This document shows, piece by piece, positions 1-11,800 of a stretch of DNA of 64,000 nucleotides (positions are counted from its first letter, which is position 1; every line of letters starts with the position of its first letter). Origin of the DNA: Pachyseris speciosa (taxonomy: Eukaryota > Cnidaria > Anthozoa > Scleractinia > Pachyseridae); the NCBI GenBank assembly GCA_016490735.1, contig JAEMWC010000364.1:583501-647500 (forward strand), written 5' to 3'. Position numbers and translations under genes: made by a program. The notes under the pieces are model-generated. The model was not told the DNA's origin, did not search any database, and saw nothing but the letters and a program-made list of their open reading frames with translations.

Positions 1-899
1 TGCTAAATAAATGAGTTGCAAAGTTTGCAATTTAAATGTGGACAGTGTATCCCACTCATGTACCCTCCCTTTGGGTACAAATTTTGAGGTGTTGGTAATT
101 AACATTGAATAAAACAAAATAAATTAAATTAATTAGGTTTCTTTGTAAGAAGTATGTTTTATAGAACAGGGAGTGCTGCAGTGTACATTAGTTGGGGATA
201 AAATTCTGATGAAAAACTTTCATAACTAAGTTAAGTACGATCGTCCAGGTGAGTGTAGTCCTGAGAGGGACTTTTTCTGGTGACATTGAGTGACGCTTAG
301 ACAACCTGAATGGAAGTCATCAGAGTCAAGTGATTTGTGTAATGTCAGTAGATTGCATAAATACTCTTTTCATTGATCTGATTGGTCAACAAAGTCGTGA
401 TGTTATTGGTCGTCTGTCGGTTAATCCATGTTTTATTGGCTGTGAAGACTGTAAACCGTGATTGGTAGGTGTATTGTCTCTGTCACAGATGGCATTTCAC
501 AGGATAACACACGCCATATTGACTTCTTTGTAGATAGAATAACACACTTTCTGTTCATGTCAGAAGCAGTAAACAAGTTCTTGATCAGGCTTCGTTGTAT
601 TGCACCTACAAAATTTTCAAAAAACATTGCATTTACTTCCAAAAAGGATTGCGTTTAAACTTACCAAGTAGAGCAGACCTGACGAGGAGCTGACAGTGCA
701 GATGAACTGCACCTGGAAGAAAAAACATGCACATGCACTTTGCCCATGGAGTCTATGACGTATTTCCGGTACCTGAACCAACCTAAAAGTCGAGATTCTT
801 TCTGCTAAATGCTTGTGCCCAGGCTTGTCGCGTTCAGTTTAGGTTGCATTCTCCTGACGTCGAACGCAATTATTGATTTTCATTTTGTTGTATTTGTAG
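1..899. other. Upstream of or intronic to the partial peroxiredoxin gene; no recognised coding
   Basis: I see no exon here. Exons 1-3 of the plus-strand peroxiredoxin-6 copy are expected upstream; I looked for the exon with the GPDKKLKL motif and did not find it, so it must lie left of the window or be missing. The short overlapping open frames at 433-658 have no recognisable motif. Confidence 0.5.
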
Positions 900-1154
900 T
901 GAAATATTGCGTGTGGTAGATTCTCTGCAATTGACTGCCAAAAGGAAAGTTGCCACCCCTGCAGACTGGAAAGTAAGTGCCATTCTCAAGAAGATGAATC
1001 TCGTTCTCAGGGAGTCACAGCTTATGTTTTAAGTGATTCCCCCCCCCCCCCCCCCCGAACCCCCTGCCCCTTGCAAGCAACAAAGCCACAACAGTCACTG
1101 TGGGTAGACAGAAGAGTCTATGATGAACTGGCATTTACCACCACTACTACCACT

Positions 1155-1239
<85 letters not shown>

Positions 1240-2139
1240 CACTACTACCACTACTACCACTACTACCACTACTACCACTACTACTACTTCTGCTACTACT
1301 ACTTCCACCACCACCACTACCACTACTACTATCACTGCCACCACCGCCACCACATTGGTGGGAGGCGAGTGCTGTCACCACTATGCCATCTACTGTGCAT
1401 GTAGATTAAGCCAGGAACAAAACATTCTTTGTTCCTTGCCTCCATCCCTCCAGATTTAATTAACATGGTTTCTCCTACACGCTGGTACTGCATTGATTAC
1501 TTACATGTCCACTTGAGTAAATATGTTTTGAAAGAAAAAAGTAACCATGATTCTGATAAAATAGAAAACAGGGCATTAATTCTTAGGTTATAGGAGCATT
1601 GTTCATATATAATGGGATGATGATTGTTGACACTTTTATTTAGGTTAGTTGGTCACCGTAAAGAACTTCAAGTCTTATATTTTGCGCTGGTTTTTAAATG
1701 CACTTTGTGACGACCAAACAATCCTTAACTTCTAGTTTTGTGTCGACTGATGTTTAACTCTTTAAACATCAGCACTTGAATCTCTTTAAGATGGCCAATT
1801 TACTTTTATAAACTCAGTTGTTTATACTAAACATTCTTGTACACATCCAGACTAACGCAGCAATCCAATTTCTTTAGAAAATAAACCCTTGAACTATTTT
1901 CTTTTTCATTTTTGAACCTGGGTTTCTTGTTGTGTTCTTTCTGTCTTTTATTATTGATTTTTGTATTAAATTTTGAATTGGTTTTGTCTTTGCAGAAGGG
2001 TGGAGACTGTATGGTGCTCCCCACAGTCAAAACAGAAGACATCCCTAAACTGTTCCCCAAGGGAATGACAGTCGAAGAAGTGCCCTCTGGCAAAAGTTAC
2101 ATGCGCTTCACTCCCGATCCAGAACCTGAGGAAAAGTAA
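900..2139 (+). CDS. PRDX6: Peroxiredoxin-6 (1-Cys) paralogue, 3' part only: last two exons
   Basis: Two exons are visible, 900-972 and 1996-2139. The first follows an acceptor (tatttgtag), encodes EILRVVDSLQLTAKRKVATP and ADWK, and ends at a gtaagt donor. The second follows ttgcag, encodes KGGDCMVLPTVKTEDIPKLF and then PKGMTVEEVPSGKSYMRFTP before a TAA at 2137-2139. This matches the C-terminal dimerisation domain of peroxiredoxin-6 (human: MVLPTI...LFPKG...PSGKKYLRYTP). The catalytic cysteine exon is outside the window. Exon lengths and phase (73-nt exon starting in phase 2) equal those of the complete minus-strand copy ending at 5876, so the two are convergent duplicates. The C-terminus carries an acidic extension (DPEPEEK) absent from the other copy. 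The intron contains a C-run at 1039-1056 and a long TAC/CTA microsatellite. Confidence 0.88.
1140..1345. repeat. (CTA/TAC)n microsatellite in peroxiredoxin intron
   Basis: About 200 bases of almost pure triplet repeat grading into CCA-rich triplets. Every frame reads as homopolymeric Leu, Tyr, Ser or Val, which explains the spurious open frames on both strands. Confidence 0.97.
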
Positions 2140-2318
2140 CCTGCGGACACTACAACCCAAGGGAAAGGCAACTGGCTATTTCTGGATTCTCACTGTTGGA
2201 AAATGGCTGTAGTATAATTGGGTCTAGTAATGCTAGAATACAAATACATAGACGCGCAAGGAGCCTCGTTCGTTTATATGCAAAACCTAGCTAACACCAT
2301 GTAATGCACTAGGAACTG

Positions 2319-2324
2319 AATAAA
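2319..2324 (+). promoter_or_regulatory. Poly(A) signal of the plus-strand peroxiredoxin-6
   Basis: AATAAA about 180 bases after the stop codon of the copy ending at 2139; the first consensus signal downstream. Confidence 0.7.
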
Positions 2325-2344
2325 AGATATTTTCACTTAATTTA

Positions 2345-4520
2345 CTGTCTTTTCTTTTGAATTGACCGTGAATGTTATGATGTCAATGACATATGTTGAG
2401 GTTTGAGTTGCTGGGTTTTAGGGCTATTTCAATTATCGTTGTCGGAGGACTTACCCTACGAGCCCGTATGGCGATCTTGATAATCTGACTTTAAATGTTT
2501 CAAACTGATTACTGAGCTTGACTCACCCCTACAGACAAAATACCACGTGGGTAAATGTTTGAGTGTTTCCTTCCATCCTTTTGTGCTAACAACGCGAAAA
2601 TGTGACCGAATGGTAAAGATTTACCTTGTCCACGTTCGTCTTGTCGCTTAAGCTCGACGCGCTAAGATCCGACGTTAATTGAAATAGATGCATGTAAACG
2701 GCATGAAGAAAGGTACATTTTTGGAGGGCATTAACTTGTCCAAACTTTTGACGGGGAATGTTGCATACCAACATGTGTATCAGTTATATCGTTTTATATG
2801 AAAGGCTTAAGACTTGCTGTTGGCCTCCTTTCATGAGATAATGAAGAAAACTTTGTGGTAATTCCAATCCAGTCGTCATTTACATTTATGGTTCAGTTTT
2901 TTTTATAAACAATATTTATTACGACATTTGCTCTAAGAGCGCAAAGGCTCATCTAGAGATCGTATGGTTCAGTTGATAACGTCTCGTGGCATCGCATCAA
3001 CTTACAAAATAGCATGATAAAAAGCTAGACGACACATCATGTGTCGGATACCTTAAAAGCATATACAGCGGAACCCCGCTCTAAGGACATCCGCTTATAA
3101 AGGACAGTTTTCTTTGTTCCGACAATTAAAAAGGTCGTATTTTTTCTTTTATTGCGGACACCCGGCTAATGCGGATACTTGGTGTCCGTACTAACGTGGT
3201 CTAACTATTTCACTTTCACTGATCGAGTTGATTTTTATATTAATATGGTTCTTTGGTTTGGGTAAAATACTTGCAGTGCTTGTTATCGTGCTTTCCAAGT
3301 TGGTCTTAACTGTTGAATCGTCATCTACCAGAAAAGGGAACATAAAAGACCCTCTGTGTGAGGCTTTTATGCCTAGAAATCCGTCTAATCAAGGGTATTG
3401 TGCAGTACTGTCCTAATGTTCTGTTTATGATGCTACACTAGAAGACTGATGAAGTCTGGATGACATTTCAACACTTCTAGTGGCAGTTATCGAGGAGTTT
3501 TGTTTTGTCCAGCTTTTGAGTCCTAAAGCTAGCAGACCACACTACGAGTCAAGACATCAAATGCTAATGTCACTATTTTTGGCAATGTGCGTTGTCCAGA
3601 CTTCCCCGTGCCCCGGCATTTGAGTAATGCATTGCCTTCTTTTACCTGTTGTACAGTAGTTCCTTGGGATGGCTGTCATCCCGTCGTACCAGGGGGAGTA
3701 CCAAATTTCTGAGTTGTTGAGTGGATTGAATGGAGCAAATTTGTGGGTATCACAAGCCTTGTTAGGCAATGCTACTTGGATTCAGTTTCTCTTTTTTCAG
3801 TGGAAAATGCCAGTTTTCTGCGGCAATAATGAGGAAACATCACGGTGTTGTTGGTACTTTTACCGAGCTCTGGCCCTTTCTGAGATTATTTATCAGTAGT
3901 GCATGGATGAGAGTAGTAGTAATTGGAGTTTTTGGTGGTGATGATGTGCTTTCCAGTTCCGCAAATCCTGACTCTATTGTCAGACCAAAATACGCTACTT
4001 CACACCTTGCCTGTATAGCTGGTACTTTTTTTCAAACCTGTCTTTAGATCCGCTAAAATTGCCCCACTGGCTTTGATCGGTAGTCAGTGGCTTCAATGCT
4101 GAAGTCAACAAAACTGAGTAAAATTCGGTTGGAATGATATTTTAATCGCTCACCCATTCTCCTTTTAGCTTCCGCAATAAAAAAGACAAACACATTTACA
4201 CGCTCCCAAGGATGCGTTTCTTTAAAAACTATACCTAATTTCAGACGATGATGCTCAAATTCTAAACCTGGGTTCAGACCGAAACGACTCCAAACCATAC
4301 TCTTTGGGGGCACAATCCTTACATATGGGAGTGCTCGACTAACACTTCTAAAATACTATAGTTACAAAATTCAAGCTGCGTTCTAAAATACTGCTAAAAT
4401 ACTAGTGATAAACTTCAAAGCCTAACTATCTAAAACTACAATAACTTAGGTAAACTGCTTTACATGAGAGCCGTGTTTAATTAAGCAGTTACATCAAAAG
4501 AAGCTGCTGCAGGCGGCTTG
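2345..4520. other. Intergenic between convergent peroxiredoxin genes; mobile-element debris
   Basis: No gene seen. At about 3066-3205 there is sequence with a start (cagcggaaccccgctctaag) resembling pogo/Tigger-type DNA-transposon ends, with internal ggacac/gcggac repeats. At 3440-3481 two complementary 9-mers (cactagaag and cttctagtg) bracket a ctgatga core, possibly a decayed hammerhead ribozyme. The open frames at 3228-4047 have no recognisable motif. Confidence 0.4.
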
Positions 4521-4525
4521 GAAAG

Positions 4526-5385
4526 ATTCTAGAGATCCTGCCTGCCGCAAGTGAGTTGGTAAACTGTTCTACAACACCGCACCACTATATCTGAAACTGT
4601 TCTTAAGAAAGTTGGTGCGGGGCCCCGGGGGGGCATCCCGGGGGTGCGGGGAAGGGGAACAGCAAGTTTATCTTCAGTGTTGCGCAGAGAATAGCTAGAG
4701 ATAGTGTTACGCTCGACAAATCTAGATCGAAGATAATCAGGAGCGAGCCCATTTAGAGATTTATACACCATGTAAGCAGTTTTTGGATCTGGCGCTGAGA
4801 TTCAAGCTTTCTCTCCAATTAAACACTTGAAAAAAATATTCAGTACTGGTGTCAAAAGCGGCGGAGGTCAGAACTCTAGCAGCACGGTTTTGTAGCTTTT
4901 GGATTTTGTTGGCAAGAGTTTTATTACAGTTACCCCAAACAACGTTACAGTAATCGAAATGAGGTTTCACCAGTGACTTGTAAATAAATAACAGCGTTCT
5001 GCAAGGCCGACAAAAGGCCGACAAAAGGCCGAATGCGTTTCAGGGCCCCAATACCAGAAGCAATCTTCTTAGACAGATTCTCAACTGATGTGAACATTCC
5101 AAGATAGATTTTCGTCGAAAATACCAAGAGATTTGGTGCTGGGCACCTGGTTTATTGGGGCTCCGTCAAGTTTTAGAGAAGAGGATGGGCAAGCGATCCC
5201 AGTCTTTGCCGAGAACCAATTAACATGAAGTCAATTTTAGATTTATTTAGTGTAAGCTTATTAGCAATAAGCCGCTTACTGACGCTTATTGAGATTAAGA
5301 TTATTGAGATTAAGTTCAATCCTGTCAACACTATTACCTGCAAGCGTCAAGTGGGTGTCATCGGCATACATTTGGGGCTTTGAGT
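4526..5385 (-). pseudogene. Decayed LINE reverse transcriptase, C-terminal part
   Basis: Read leftwards on the minus strand, consecutive fragments in shifting frames give YADDTHLTLAGNS (the RT catalytic YxDD box, near 5370-5330), KSLGIF, then LVKPHFDYCNVVWGNC, IQKLQNRAARVL and finally YKSLNGLAPDYL near 4760. This order is typical of the RT palm/thumb and C-terminal end of CR1/Jockey-type non-LTR retrotransposons. Several in-frame stops and frameshifts show it is dead. The 5' endonuclease and most of the RT are missing. Confidence 0.8.
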
Positions 5386-5557
5386 GCAAGAGACAATTCG
5401 GTGGGGAAGAGGTGCTCCGCAGTTTGTGGCGCTTTGTTTGTTTGTTTGTTTTTTTTTTATCGAAAACCTTATTATGTTGGAGTTCCGCAAAGAAAAAAAA
5501 TTAGTATCAATCTGTGATTGTACTGCTAGAAGAACAGATTCATATTTCGTGTTTGTA

Positions 5558-5632
5558 GTTCACAGTCTGCAAGAGTGAGAATTTTCTTATGGGCAGTCAG
5601 CTGCAGAGAATTGAGCACACGCAAAGTCGCTT
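5558..5632 (-). pseudogene. Relic copy of peroxiredoxin-6 exon 4
   Basis: The minus strand aligns over its whole length with exon 4 of the peroxiredoxin-6 genes (6820-6892): shared blocks include gcgtgtg, attctctgca, ctgactgcc and gcagactg. Small indels destroy the frame, and the gtaagt donor is replaced by ctacaaa. It lies about 120 bases past the poly(A) signal of the complete gene, in the same orientation but downstream of the final exon, so it is probably left over from an old partial tandem duplication. Confidence 0.8.
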
Positions 5633-5754
5633 GGTGCATTTACAGCCTCTTGGTGCAGATAAAATCTAGCTATCTCGAGTTTGGTACATGCTGAACAGTT
5701 GCTAATCCGTCTACAAATACGACTACTGACACATCTTCATGAAGCATAAGGGCT

Positions 5755-5760
5755 TTTATT
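5755..5760 (-). promoter_or_regulatory. Poly(A) signal of the minus-strand peroxiredoxin-6
   Basis: AATAAA on the minus strand, about 115 bases after the stop codon at 5876-5878. Confidence 0.75.
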
Positions 5761-5875
5761 GATAAAATGGTGTTACACACTGAGTTGCCAGGAAAATTGC
5801 TCCACGCATAAAGGCAGAACATTAAACGGTGAATAATGAGGGTCGAACCGTGGATAGGGGAGTGATCGCTCACTT

Positions 5876-8800
5876 TCACTTGGGATGCGGGACGTAACGC
5901 ATGTAGCCTTTTCCAGAGGGCATTTCCCTGACCTCCACACGGACTTCGGGGAAAAGTTTGGGAATGTCTTCGTCTTTGACTGTGGGAAGGACCATGCACT
6001 TCTTGCCAGGCTACAGAGATGTAAAGCAATGCTTCAATGTCTATGAAGTTAACAACTGAGCTCGTTTTTGAGTTATTGTCGCTTAAAGCTAAAATTAGCT
6101 GTCTTATTGACAGGTTTAAGTGTTGCTATGGTAACTTATTATGCCGAGAAATGTCTCATAATTTTTTCACCAATGATTAGACATTTCTTTGATACCACTA
6201 TAAAGGTACTAATGTGAGCCACCTTTATATTTTCTCTCTGGGTTTGCAAAAATTGTAAGCCATCACACTGTAGTCTGAACTCTCGTAAGCGACCACCTCC
6301 CGTAAGCGACCATCTCCCGTAAGCGACCACCTCCCGTAAGCGACCGCCTATGCTTGGCATTTTGAGTGGTCGCTTACTGAGGTTCGACTGTAGGTATTCT
6401 TTTGACAAACTCTCTTATTACTAACCCGGAATAAACAGAATAGTCCCAAATAGTCCAGAATAGTCCTTTTACTATAGCATTCTGGCTTTGATTGCCACAA
6501 GGGTCAGGTGTTAAAGTTTTTAATTTGGTATAACGTATTCCTGTCCCCCCAAAGAAAGACAGGTGATCGCATAGGCTATAGCATGAAGGATAACCTATGT
6601 TCAGAAAAGGCTTTATTCCAAATTGTCGCCATAATGCGTTAAAAGGAGGAGTTTTGTTTTGCATCACCATGTTTATGTTATGGTTCAATGTTATCCTTGG
6701 TTTCATTTTTTTCTCCCTTTGTTTTAAACAAATTATCAATCATAACCATACCCAAAAGCAATGTATGTCTACCGCCTGTCTTGCAATTGTCTATTTTCAG
6801 TTTGTAGAATCGTACTTACTTCCCAGTCTGCAGGGGTGGCAACTTTCTTGTTGGCAGTCAGTTGCAGAGAATCTACCACACGCAAAAGTTCGCTGGAAAG
6901 AAACAAACGCAACCTGTTGTATAACTGCCTAGACGAGGTTTGAGGAGTTCATTATTAAACTAATTTATTGTAATCCTCAATATAATCAGCAAAAGTTAGT
7001 AGTACATACAGTTCAAGTTCAGTTTAACAACATGATGACGCGGGTGGGTTACCGTTGCCATCGGTACCGTATTTACTTGATTAATCGCCGCCCTCGAATA
7101 AGTGTCGCATTCCATTCGGAAATTTATTTTTTTGATTACAAGGTTTTTCAGTTCGTTTAGCTCTCGCTCCAGGATTTTCACAACGCGCAGGAGGTAACGT
7201 CGAGTTGGCATATCCATCGATGCAGCTCTTGGACTCGATTCACGACAGTGAAATCAAGCCAGTGCAAAGCGCAAGCCCAATTTTCCCACCAAAAGGAGAC
7301 AGTGCATGGCATTTTGAGCGTGTTTCTGTTTTACTGATTTGTTATCATTTTTTTAGAAATATGATTATTAAATAAGCGCCGCATCTGAGTTGCGAAAAAT
7401 TTAATAAACGCGCGGCGCTTAATCGAGAATCGAGTAAATACGGTAAATCTGATATGTATTCTGGTTGAATTGCGTATGCTTAATTTTCACCACTTTTTCC
7501 GGCATGCTTTGTGCCATGTTGGAGCTCCTTTTTTCTCCTGGTTATTACAAAAAAAAAACCAGCTTCTTTAACGGAGCTTTCTAGAGCCGCTCGTTTCTTC
7601 AATATTGCCTTGTGAGAGGGGAGACACTGGTCAGTTCTGGGTTAAAATTCCCTCGAATACGATCGTACAAATTAATTAATGGCTGGACTTGTATAAAACA
7701 TCAACCGCGGTAAAGCACTGACTCACTGTAAATTCCGTCCACAAGAAGCCGGGTAAAGACAAGACAGCTTAAGCTTTTTGTCTGGTCCAATAACGAAGAC
7801 CTTAATAGAGAAAGAAAACACATGATGTGCTAAAATAAAGTTTTGATAAAGAAAATATTCAAAGAAGTAGGGTGGAGACTAAACGATAAGTCACTAAAGA
7901 GTCCTCCTGGGTTTGGGCTCATCTTTGAAATTTTGGAAAATGGAAATGATTATATTGAAACGTCTATAATAGTGCAAAAAGTAAGACTTTTTAAATGGCA
8001 AAAAATCCCTGTACTTCATTCTTCCTTTACTCAAACTTGTACTATAATCTTTTTTCTCGTATTTCCTTACTTCTTATTAGAGCGGTTTTCAATTGAGTGT
8101 CGAAAGTAATTATGGTTTTGCTTTGATTTTGCATTGCTTCATTCTTTGATTGGCCAGGAAAACTCGCGCCACTTTCTCAACCAATGAGAAACAAAACCAA
8201 AACCAATCGTCACTTGCACGCGCGCATTTTCCCGCGCTTTACGCCGGTTACATGAAATTGCTTCGTATTCTGATTGGCTCATTGCACTGCTTACTTCTGT
8301 TGTGATTGGTCAGAGTAATTGCTTTGGTTTTGGTTTTACGACACTCAATTGAAAAGCGCTCTAGTTCCGTCCGTGTTGTTTTTGACGGTCTTTTCAATTG
8401 TACTGATAATTTTTCTTTTAGTCAATTGTAAGTCTGGCTCGCCTAGATTAGCCCTAGCTACCTGCGGGCCAGCCAGTCTTATCTTTGCTTTTTTGTACAA
8501 ATTATTTGAAAATAAAGCAGTTGTTTGTTTGTTTTTGTGGCTTTACAAACTCTACCAAAGAAAATACTCACAGCACGACAAGTCATTGGCATTCCTTGAG
8601 AATCTTTCTCATCAGGATCAAGCATTCCAAGTTTTACAGCCAGCTCTCGCCCTTGATCAGCGATGATTGGGTATGGAAAATCTTCCTTCTGATAATTGAT
8701 GAATTTCTTGATATCCGCGATCCATTCTTTATGAGTCTCAACTGCGTCACACGACAGGGCGATCAGCTTCACGCCTCGTTTTTCGAATTCTGGAACTAGA

Positions 8801-11800
8801 CTGATCAAGCATCCCAGTTCTGTAGTGCACACAGGGGTGTAGTCAGCAGGGTGGCAGAACAGAATGGACCAGCTGGAATAAACATAGATGTTATCTTAGT
8901 CAGAGAATGTAAGAATGAACATATGAAAATCATATATTTGAACTGCGGATTACATAATGAATGAATAATACTATATAATACTATATACTATAGACTATAT
9001 ACTATAATACTAATACATAATGAATATGTGAGTGATCATCGCAGTTATGAAGTACTACTTAAGCAGTAGTGTAAATAAAACCTGAAAAAAAAAATTCACA
9101 TATTCATTCTGTAATCCGCAGTTCAAGTATAGTTTTCATATATTCATTCTCACATATTGATCACCCACGGGTTTATTAAGAACCAACAAAATGACCAGGC
9201 GTGTGTTTCTCAAAACTCCGGAAACCATTTAGGATCCGAAAAGTATTTTTCAAGTCAGTTTTATATCGTTTGGTATTAGCTTTTTGAACAAACTAGCCCA
9301 ATGTATTTCTCAGTTTTATAGCGTGCTTTCTTGAAAGATTATTAAAAATATTAGAAATAGAATTCCTGGTAACGAACCTAATGCATGTAAAATAGTTTTT
9401 CGGGCCCGAAACGTTTTCGGGGTTTTGAGAAACGTGCGCCAGCTCCCAGTTCGCTTGTTAGCTCAGTTGGCTGGAGCGCTGCACCGGCATCGCAGAGGTC
9501 GTGGGTTCGACTCCCGTACAAGCCTGAAATGTTTTCAGGCTTTATTTTCACTACCGCTTAAGTAGTGTTCATAACTGCGTTGATCATTCGCATATTCATT
9601 AGTCAGAGATTCTAAGAAAACCCGAGTGTTTTACCTCCGGGTGGATCGTATTGCTTATTTTGCCCCCCGCCCCCCCCCTCCCCACACCCCACCCCTACTT
9701 AGGATCAGTGGATGAACGGGATATATCATGTTTTTTTTTAATTCAATAAATCGAGTTTTAACTTTTCCTCTAAACCAACACCATTTAATTTGCAACGATA
9801 GGCAGTCGTCATTCAGCTGATTAAGATTACGACTGATCAAGTGGTTGTTGTTGTTGTCAATGCCCAATCAATTCCTCTATTAAGACTTGACTGGTTTTAT
9901 GCAAAATCTGGGGTTTCCAGCGCAAATTCAATTGGCACTGTTTTCGAAAGCGTCTCGCTAATCAGAAAGGACAATTCCGCTATTCGCAAGTGATTGCAGG
10001 GAAGTGGAGGAAGAGCAAGTTAAAAAAATCTCCCTTATGAAAGGGGTTCCGGGGTAAGCTAGTCGGAAGAATTGTTTTGAATATCAAGACATCTTAGTGA
10101 TCATTTCCTTTATTCTCATGGCTTGCAGGTTCCTATTAAGAGTGATACAGTAAGGAGAAATTAGATCCGGGTCAATAGATAACCCATAACAGACAAACAA
10201 ATTAACCCTTTTCAGTTCCAAATTCTTTGAGCTCTTTCGGCAATTTTCTCGATGCAAATAATTGAAAGGGATCTAGATGTCCCATATGAAATGTTTGCTG
10301 CTCTGGCCAATACCGAGGACTCAAGTTTTATTGTGACGTCACAAATTTGAACCGTTGTTGTTTTGCTCGCGAATGTAACAAGTTGTAATCGGTAGGTACT
10401 CGGTTTATAAGTTTGTTTTCGAGCCATTTTTCACTGCAGAAGCTCCCAGGCTGGCATCATTAAGCTGGAATGGAGAGTAGAGGCAAACCGCTGAACGAAA
10501 CCAGAGGTGAAAGATAATTTCACAACGACTGGAACGCCAAAAGTGTTCGTGTCGAGTCATGGCAGCTCAGAAGTGAAGTTCGTCTCTCTAGCCGTTCTGT
10601 GATGGATTCTTGGACCTAGCAAGGCAGTTTTGGCGAGATTTACCTCGCAAAGAACACAGCGGGTGCCATATTTTGCCAGTAGGTCCGGATGGCTTGAAAC
10701 TTATGAAAAATCTTCAAAATGAATATGGCGGGACTTCCATTTCGCCTTGGTATCCAAATACATACATACATACATACTTTATTGAGACTCCCTTTAACAG
10801 GGCTTTTCAGTCACAATGTTAAGAGAAAAGAAAACTTATTTACAGTTATTTAATTAAAATCAAAATATATTTATTCAAAATAATTCAAAATACATCCAAA
10901 TTTACTTCGTATAGAACATATTATTAAAAAGTGTCTGCTTAAAAATATCAATTTCTTTAGTATTCTTAATGTTGTCAGGTAACCCATTCCATTCCCGTGG
11001 ACCGCGAAAATAAAATGCCCTTTGTCCCATCGACAATCTACATCGGGGGATAACAGAATTATCACATCCCCTTGTGTTCCTGTTGTGAACTGTTGAACGC
11101 TTAACAAAATATTTACCTAAATAGTCTGGAGCTAAACCATTTACACATTTATATGCTAAAACTAAATCATTAAATAAAACCTTTTCCGTAACATCTAACC
11201 ATCTAAGAGATCTCCGCCCCTGAGAGATATGGTCAAATTTCCTTAAACCTAATACAACTTGGCAGCAAAATTTTGTACCAACTGTAGTTTGTGTAGATTA
11301 CGTTTAGATGTGTTCCCCCACACTGAGGAACAATAAAACAATTTACTAAAAACAAAGCTATTTATAAGTAATAAAAGTGTTTTCTTGTCTAAGAGGTGTT
11401 TAATTCTACTTATCTGTACTAACTGGTTCATGCAACTAGAGGCTGTTTTAGTGGTATGTACATCATAGTTAAGATATTGATCAACATATACCCCGAGATC
11501 CTTAGCGAACGAAACTGGTGAGATAGTTTTGCCCAACAGAGTTAAGGAGATATGAGGTAGCCTCTTAAGAAGTTGTGCTGAGCCAACAACCACTAATTTT
11601 GTCTTCTCGGGGTTTATAAGTAAAGAATTCTCTGCACACCATCTACTGATGTTCTTAAGATCTTGATTTACGGCGGCCATAGCACTTGATGAGTCTGATA
11701 CGGGAAATTTAAAGTGCAATTGACTATCATCAACATACGCAGCGGCTTGACTGTGGGTAATAGCACTGATTAAATCATTAATGTAGATAGTAAAAAGCAC

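Noticed and set aside
1071..1409. Poly-Leu, poly-Tyr, poly-Ser and poly-Val open frames
   Set aside because: All are translations of one TAC/CTA microsatellite inside an intron.
3440..3481. Hammerhead-like CTGATGA between complementary 9-mers
   Set aside because: GAAA is missing on the strand carrying CTGATGA (atttcaac instead), and no cleavage triplet is present.
9453..9524. Possible functional tRNA gene (anticodon GGC)
   Set aside because: C at position 33, and the same head plus tail recurs at several sites; it is a SINE.
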